Source: an uncultured Devosia sp.
GTDB lineage: Bacteria > Pseudomonadota > Alphaproteobacteria > Rhizobiales > Devosiaceae
Reading direction: 5' to 3'
Length of the DNA: 10,889 nucleotides
Assembly: GCA_946480655.1 (NCBI GenBank)
Contig: CAMLKN010000063.1
Span: forward strand, 1-10,889
Part shown: one piece after another, positions 6,490-10,889 of the stretch
Layout of the letters: every line of letters starts with the position of its first letter
Position numbering within the stretch: the first letter of the stretch is position 1
Program-made: the position numbers and the translations under genes
Notes under the pieces: generated by a model
What the model was told of the DNA's origin: nothing
Seen by the model: the letters and a program-made list of their open reading frames with translations, nothing else
Databases searched by the model: none

Positions 6490-6497
6490 ATCCGGGC

Positions 6498-7190
6498 ATG
6501 GAAAAAGCTGCCCGATTCCCCGATGTGATGCTGCTCGCCGCCGGGCTGGGCACGCGTCTGCGCCCCATCACCGAGACGATCCCCAAGCCGCTGGTGCCGG
6601 TGGCCGGCATGCCGCTGATCGAGCGCATCATGGTCAATGCGCGGGCCGAGGGCGTGACGCGCTTTGTCGCCAATGCGCATTACCGCGCCGACCAGTTGCT
6701 GGCCCATTTTGGCGGGCTGCTCAAGGTCAATCGCGAGGCTGAATTGCTGGGGACCGGCGGCGGCGTCAAGGCCGCCTTGCCGATGCTGCATTCGGACCCG
6801 TTCTTCGTGATGAACACCGATGCCTTCTGGCCGGCCGGCAGCGATGCACCGCTCCAGCGCATGATGGCGCGGCACGTCGAGACCGATGATATCGTGCTGC
6901 TTTGCGTGCAGCCGCATCGGGCCACCGGCTTCGGGCGCAGCCACGATTTCTGCCTCGACCCCTCGGGCCAGATCACCCTCGATTATGGCGCGCCGGTCAT
7001 CTATGCGGGCGTGGCGCTGATGGGCAAAGGGCTGTTCGAGGATACCCCCGATGGCGCCTTCTCGCTCAACCGGCTGTTCGAGGCCGCGCTGGAGCGCGAG
7101 GGCCTCAAAGGGGTCGTGCTCGACGCCCCCTGGTTTCATGTCGGCGATCCCGAGGCCCTCGAAGCGGCCGAGAGGGCGCTCTCCGCATGA
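6498..7190 (+). CDS. Sugar-1-phosphate nucleotidyltransferase, MurU-like
   Basis: A 230-residue NTP-transferase that joins a sugar-1-phosphate to a nucleotide. The signature LAAGLGTRLRPIT (13-25) with Lys30 in IPKPLVPVAG is the nucleotide-binding loop. ELLGTGGGVK (82-91) is the base/sugar-binding loop, VMNTDAFW (104-111) holds the metal-binding aspartate, and WFHVGDPEAL near the end carries the second metal-ligand region. By family it resembles MurU, which makes UDP-MurNAc from recycled MurNAc-1-phosphate. In many alphaproteobacteria this gene sits beside addB, often with the kinase AmgK and with TsaE; neither is upstream here. The stretch before GTGGG seems about five residues shorter than in MurU from memory. 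The ribosome site of ATG 6498 is poor, and ATG 6528 would remove part of the first strand. It overlaps addB by four bases. Confidence 0.85.
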   Translation: MEKAARFPDVMLLAAGLGTRLRPITETIPKPLVPVAGMPLIERIMVNARAEGVTRFVANAHYRADQLLAHFGGLLKVNREAELLGTGGGVKAALPMLHSDPFFVMNTDAFWPAGSDAPLQRMMARHVETDDIVLLCVQPHRATGFGRSHDFCLDPSGQITLDYGAPVIYAGVALMGKGLFEDTPDGAFSLNRLFEAALEREGLKGVVLDAPWFHVGDPEALEAAERALSA

Positions 7191-10100
7191 ACCTGTTCTC
7201 CATTGCCCCGCACACGCCCTTCCTGCCCTGCCTTGTCGATGCGGTGATGGATGGGCGCCTGCTGGCGGGCTGGGACAGGACCGGGCCTTTCTGGCTCTCG
7301 GACGTGACCATCATCCTGCCGACACGCCGCGCGCAGGAGACCCTTGCCGCCGCCTTTGCCACCCATCCCGATTTCAGGGGGCTTCTGCCGGATCTCCGGA
7401 CCTTTGGCGGCGAGGTGAGCGACGAAGAACCCTTCCTGCCGCCCTTTGACGGGCCACCCCTGCCGCGCCTCGCCAGCGGGCTCAAGCGGCGCCTGACACT
7501 GTCCAGCCTCGTGGCCGCCTGGGCCAAGACCGAAGCGGGCAGGCAGGCTTTTTCGACGCCGCCGACGGCAGCCGAAATCTTTGCCATGGCAGAGTCGCTG
7601 GGGCGGCTGATCGATGATCTCCACATCGAGGAGCGCAGCCCCGCCCATATCCGCGCGCTCAGCGCCGAAATGGGTGCCGAACTGGGCGACTACTGGCAGC
7701 AGACGCTGAAATTCCTCGAGATTGCCCTCGACCTCTGGCCCCGCATCCTGAACCGGGACGGCCTCGCCGATGCGGCGCAACTCCGTAGCCTGCGGCTGGA
7801 CCGGCAAGCCGGCGCCGCACCCTTCCTTTATGGCGAAAGGCCCGTCATTGCCGCAGGCTCGACCGGGTCGATCCCGGCGACGGCAAGGCTGCTCGAGACT
7901 ATTGCGACCCTGCCACGCGGCGCGGTGGTGCTGCCGGGCCTGGACAGGGACCAGACGCCCGAGGCGCTGGCGGCCCTGCTCGATCCCACGACCAATCCCC
8001 ACGGTCATCCGCAATATGGCATGGCGCAGTTGCTGCGTCGCTTCGGGGCCGATATCGAGACCGTCATCGAACTGGCCCAAAGCGAGTCGGCCCGGACGCG
8101 TCTGGTTAACCTGGCCCTGGCGCCCACGCCCGAAACGGCGAAATGGTCCGTTCAACGCTTCACTGGACCAGATTTGGAACTGGCGCTCGACGGCGTCTCG
8201 GTGATCCGGGCGCGCAATGAGGACGAAGAGGCCCGCGCCATCGCGCTGTGCGGCCGCGCCGCATTGGAAGCTGGCCAAAGCGTCGGCATCATCACCCCGG
8301 ATCGCAACCTCGCCCGCCGCATCGCCGCCGAACTCAAACGCTTCGATATCGTGGTCGATGATGCCGCTGGCACACCGCTCTTTCATGCGCCCGCAGGCCG
8401 TCTGGCCCGGCAGGTCCTGAACCTGGTGACGGGCGGCTGTGCACCGGTGGACCTGCTGGCGCTGCTGCGCAATCGCGCCACCACTTTGGGCCTCGAGCGC
8501 GGCGCCATCGCCGCCCTGGCCGACGACATCGACCTTGGCCTGTTGCGCGGCCAGCGGCCGGGGCCGGGCACTGCCGGGCTCCGCGCCATGCTGGCAGCGC
8601 ATCTTGGCGGCAAGCTAAAATATCCGGCCCGCAAGCTGACGCCTGAACGCGGGACGGCAATTGCGGATTTATTCGACAGGCTGGACGCTGCAATTGCGCC
8701 ACTCGTCGAGCTCATTGCCCTGCCCGAAATGACCGCCGCCGCCCTGGCCGTGGCGCTGGGGACGGCCGTTGTGTCGGTCTGCGGCGAAGCACCCTTGCCA
8801 GGCCGCGCGGAACTGGCTGCATGGGTCGAGAGCATGGCCGCGCTCGGCGGGGAGGGTCATCGCTTCGGAGCTTTCGGGCTCGATGACGTGCTGGCCGCCC
8901 TGATGAGCGGGATCGAGGTCCGCCATCCTGTGCCGCAGGACCGGCGCCAGGACATTGCCATCTGGGGGCAGCTCGAGGCGCGCCTGATGAACCCGGACGT
9001 GCTGATCCTCGCTGCGCTCAACGAGGACAAGTGGCCAGGCACGGCCGATCCGGGACCCTGGCTCAGCCGCGGTATGCGGCTCGCGGCCGGACTGGAGCCG
9101 CCCGAGCGGCAGCAGGGCCTCGCCGCCCATGACTTCGCGCAGGGGCTGGGCAATGCCGATGTGGTGCTCTGCTACGCGGAACGGGTCGGCTCCAGCCCCT
9201 CCCTGCCCTCCCGGCTGGTGCAAAGGCTCGATGCCTTTATTGGCGAGGAGGCTGCAGCACGCCTGCGGGGGCGTGGTCAGGCCTGGATCAACGAGGCCCG
9301 ACGGCTCGATGCAGTGGCCCGGGTGAGCCCTGCTTCGCGGCCACAGCCCAATCCACCGGTCGATACGCGACCCCGAAAGCTCTCGGTCACCGAGATCGAG
9401 ACGCTGATGCGCTCGCCCTATGACCTCTATGCCAGGCATGTGCTGCGGCTGAAGCCGCTCGATGCGCTCGGCGAGGACCCCGATGCACGCGAGCGCGGCA
9501 CCATCGTCCACGCCATCTTCGCGCGCTTCGTCTTCGAAAAGCGTGATCCGGCCGATCCGGGTGCGTTTTCGCGGCTCATGGAGATTGCCGGGGAGGAATT
9601 TGCCGGGCTCGACGCCATTGGCGAGCGGCGCGACATCTGGCTCAAGCGGTTCGAGGCCGCCGCGCGGCAGTTCCTCGATTTCGAGCAAGGAAGGGCGCAT
9701 CTGGTCGCGGCGCGGCACGCAGAAGTCGAGGGGCGGTGGGATATGCGCCTGGCCGAACCTTTCGCCATCACCGGCAAGGCGGACCGGATCGACCTCTTGA
9801 CCGACGGGACGCTGGAAATCCTCGACTTCAAGACCGGCTCGCCACCCAGCCCGGGCGCGATGAAGACGTTCGAAGCCCCGCAATTGCCGGTCGAGGCATT
9901 GATGGCGCTGCAGGGCGGCTTCAAGGACATTCCCGCCGCAGAGACCAGCGCGCTGACCTATATCAAGGTCGGCTTGGGGCCCGAGGCGTTCAAGCCGAGC
10001 GGCTTTGCTCTGCCCGAAGGCATGCGCGTTGCCGATGTCGCCGAAGAAGTCTGGCGGCGCATGCAGCTCCAGATCGACCATTTCCTGTTACGCGAAACGC

Positions 10101-10210
10101 CCATGCCCTCGCGCCTTTTGCCCGTGAAAGGCCAGCGCTTCGCCGGGGCATATGATCATCTGGCACGCGTTGCCGAATGGACCGCCGTGGATGGGGAGGA
10201 CGAGGCATGA
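7187..10210 (+). CDS. addB: Double-strand break repair protein AddB (alphaproteobacterial type)
   Basis: A 1007-residue subunit of the AddAB helicase-nuclease, which binds DNA ends at breaks, unwinds and trims them to a recombination hotspot, and so prepares them for RecA. The N-terminal part is the inactivated-helicase-like region; GSTGSIPAT (224-232) occupies the degenerate nucleotide-loop position typical of this family, and no full Walker A is seen. The C-terminal RecB-like (PD-(D/E)XK) nuclease is complete: RGTIVHAIF (His775), GKADRID (863-869), EILDFKTG (Asp880, Lys882) and APQLPVEA (Gln899). The open frame runs upstream through the preceding gene, but ATG 7187 overlaps that gene's stop as ATGA and gives the expected start MNLFSIAPHTPFLP. 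It overlaps addA in the same way, so the three genes are coupled. Confidence 0.95.
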   Translation: MNLFSIAPHTPFLPCLVDAVMDGRLLAGWDRTGPFWLSDVTIILPTRRAQETLAAAFATHPDFRGLLPDLRTFGGEVSDEEPFLPPFDGPPLPRLASGLKRRLTLSSLVAAWAKTEAGRQAFSTPPTAAEIFAMAESLGRLIDDLHIEERSPAHIRALSAEMGAELGDYWQQTLKFLEIALDLWPRILNRDGLADAAQLRSLRLDRQAGAAPFLYGERPVIAAGSTGSIPATARLLETIATLPRGAVVLPGLDRDQTPEALAALLDPTTNPHGHPQYGMAQLLRRFGADIETVIELAQSESARTRLVNLALAPTPETAKWSVQRFTGPDLELALDGVSVIRARNEDEEARAIALCGRAALEAGQSVGIITPDRNLARRIAAELKRFDIVVDDAAGTPLFHAPAGRLARQVLNLVTGGCAPVDLLALLRNRATTLGLERGAIAALADDIDLGLLRGQRPGPGTAGLRAMLAAHLGGKLKYPARKLTPERGTAIADLFDRLDAAIAPLVELIALPEMTAAALAVALGTAVVSVCGEAPLPGRAELAAWVESMAALGGEGHRFGAFGLDDVLAALMSGIEVRHPVPQDRRQDIAIWGQLEARLMNPDVLILAALNEDKWPGTADPGPWLSRGMRLAAGLEPPERQQGLAAHDFAQGLGNADVVLCYAERVGSSPSLPSRLVQRLDAFIGEEAAARLRGRGQAWINEARRLDAVARVSPASRPQPNPPVDTRPRKLSVTEIETLMRSPYDLYARHVLRLKPLDALGEDPDARERGTIVHAIFARFVFEKRDPADPGAFSRLMEIAGEEFAGLDAIGERRDIWLKRFEAAARQFLDFEQGRAHLVAARHAEVEGRWDMRLAEPFAITGKADRIDLLTDGTLEILDFKTGSPPSPGAMKTFEAPQLPVEALMALQGGFKDIPAAETSALTYIKVGLGPEAFKPSGFALPEGMRVADVAEEVWRRMQLQIDHFLLRETPMPSRLLPVKGQRFAGAYDHLARVAEWTAVDGEDEA

Positions 10211-10889
10211 ACGATCGCGGCACCGTCAACCCGCCCTTCAACACGGTGGCCAGCCAGGCCAAGGCCAGCGACCCGGCGCTCTCCATCTGGGTGGAGGCCA
10301 ATGCCGGCTCGGGCAAGACCTTCGTGCTGACCAACCGGGTGCTGCGCCTGTTGCTCGACGGGGTGAAACCGCAATCGATTCTCTGCCTCACCTATACCAA
10401 GGCGGCGGCGGCCGAGATGCGCAAGCGCGTCGGCGCGCGGCTGGCTGGATGGGCGGTGGCGGAGGAGGCGGCATTGCGCCAGGCCCTGCGCGACCTGACG
10501 GGCGGGGAGCCAGCGAAACGTCAGATGGAGGACGCGCGGACCCTGTTCGCGCGGGCCCTCGAAACCCCGGGCGGACTGCGCATCCTCACCATCCACGCCT
10601 TTTGCGAAGCGGTGCTGCATCGCTTTCCCATCGAGGCGGGCGTGCCCTTCGATTTTGCCGTGATCGAGGAGGACCGGCAGGCCAACATGCTGCTCGCGGC
10701 GCGCGAGGAGGTTCTGGCCGAGGGTCTGCGCGGGGGCAGCCATGCACAGGCCGTGGAAACACTGTTCGGGCTTCTGAGCGACCACGCCATCGCCGAAGCG
10801 ATCGCGGCGGCACTGGGGGAGGGGGCGCGGCTCAAGCCGGTCCTCGCCGATCCGGCTCGCGCCAAGGCGCGGCTGCGCGCGCTGGTCGG
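10207..10889 (+). CDS. addA: Double-strand break repair helicase AddA, N-terminal part (runs off the window)
   Basis: The first 227 codons of the ATP-driven helicase-nuclease partner of AddB; full AddA proteins are well over 1000 residues. It belongs to superfamily 1 (UvrD/RecB-like). The Q-motif region is Q17-AKASDPALS, Walker A is ANAGSGKT (31-38), motif Ia is CLTYTKAAAAEM (60-71), and motif Ib is LTIHAFCEAVLHRFP starting at residue 127. The start ATG overlaps the addB stop as ATGA, with GGGGAGGA (10193-10200) as a strong ribosome site inside the addB end. The frame is open to the last base with no stop, so no truncation is suggested; the C-terminal nuclease domain lies beyond the window. 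Confidence 0.95.
   Translation, partial: MNDRGTVNPPFNTVASQAKASDPALSIWVEANAGSGKTFVLTNRVLRLLLDGVKPQSILCLTYTKAAAAEMRKRVGARLAGWAVAEEAALRQALRDLTGGEPAKRQMEDARTLFARALETPGGLRILTIHAFCEAVLHRFPIEAGVPFDFAVIEEDRQANMLLAAREEVLAEGLRGGSHAQAVETLFGLLSDHAIAEAIAAALGEGARLKPVLADPARAKARLRALV

Noticed and set aside
6902..7186. An upstream extension of the addB frame inside the nucleotidyltransferase gene
   Set aside because: The extension is low-complexity Arg/Ala/Gly; the ATGA overlap at 7187 gives the normal AddB start.
7136..10081. Minus-strand frames of 488 and 470 codons opposite addB
   Set aside because: They mirror addB codons and show no motif; addB is intact with all nuclease residues on the plus strand.
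1..10889. CRISPR array, tRNA, rRNA, insertion sequence, toxin-antitoxin or phage genes
   Set aside because: I read both strands and saw no regular direct repeats, no tRNA-like cloverleaf, and no transposase or integrase motifs; the window is almost fully accounted for by housekeeping genes.

Overview
The window reads as a chromosomal housekeeping region of an alphaproteobacterium, most likely of the order Hyphomicrobiales (Rhizobiales). The evidence is the G+C-rich sequence, the run rpsA / sppA / ihfB / lapA / trpF-trpB-trpA / accD, and an AddAB pair of the alphaproteobacterial type. A Devosia-like genus is possible but cannot be fixed from sequence alone. All ten genes point the same way (+). 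I see no mobile element, tRNA, rRNA, CRISPR array or phage gene, and base composition looks uniform by eye.

Layout. 1-248 is the 3' end of rpsA (ribosomal protein S1), closed by a strong hairpin terminator. Next come a GNAT acetyltransferase (320-829), a short membrane-anchored SppA-type signal peptide peptidase (892-1830), the beta subunit of integration host factor (1863-2144) and a small two-helix LapA-family membrane protein (2201-2560). The trpF, trpB and trpA genes (2618-5348) supply the last steps of tryptophan synthesis; trpB and trpA overlap by one base. After a 112-base gap crowded with inverted repeats comes accD (5461-6441), the carboxyltransferase beta subunit of acetyl-CoA carboxylase, which here has lost all four zinc-ribbon cysteines. 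A 13-bp hairpin ends that unit. The last unit is a MurU-like sugar-phosphate nucleotidyltransferase, addB and the start of addA (6498-10889), joined by ATGA overlaps and so translationally coupled. AddAB is the double-strand-break repair helicase-nuclease.

How they fit together. This is mostly a conserved neighbourhood of unrelated core functions (translation, nucleoid architecture, envelope quality control, tryptophan, fatty acid synthesis, cell-wall sugar metabolism, recombination). I found no evidence for a new defence or biosynthetic system. The features most worth a second look are non-coding or within known proteins: the four-dyad cluster between trpA and accD, the cysteine-less AccD N-terminus, and hairpins that bury the ribosome binding sites of sppA and trpB. 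More broadly, every gap between non-overlapping genes contains an inverted repeat.
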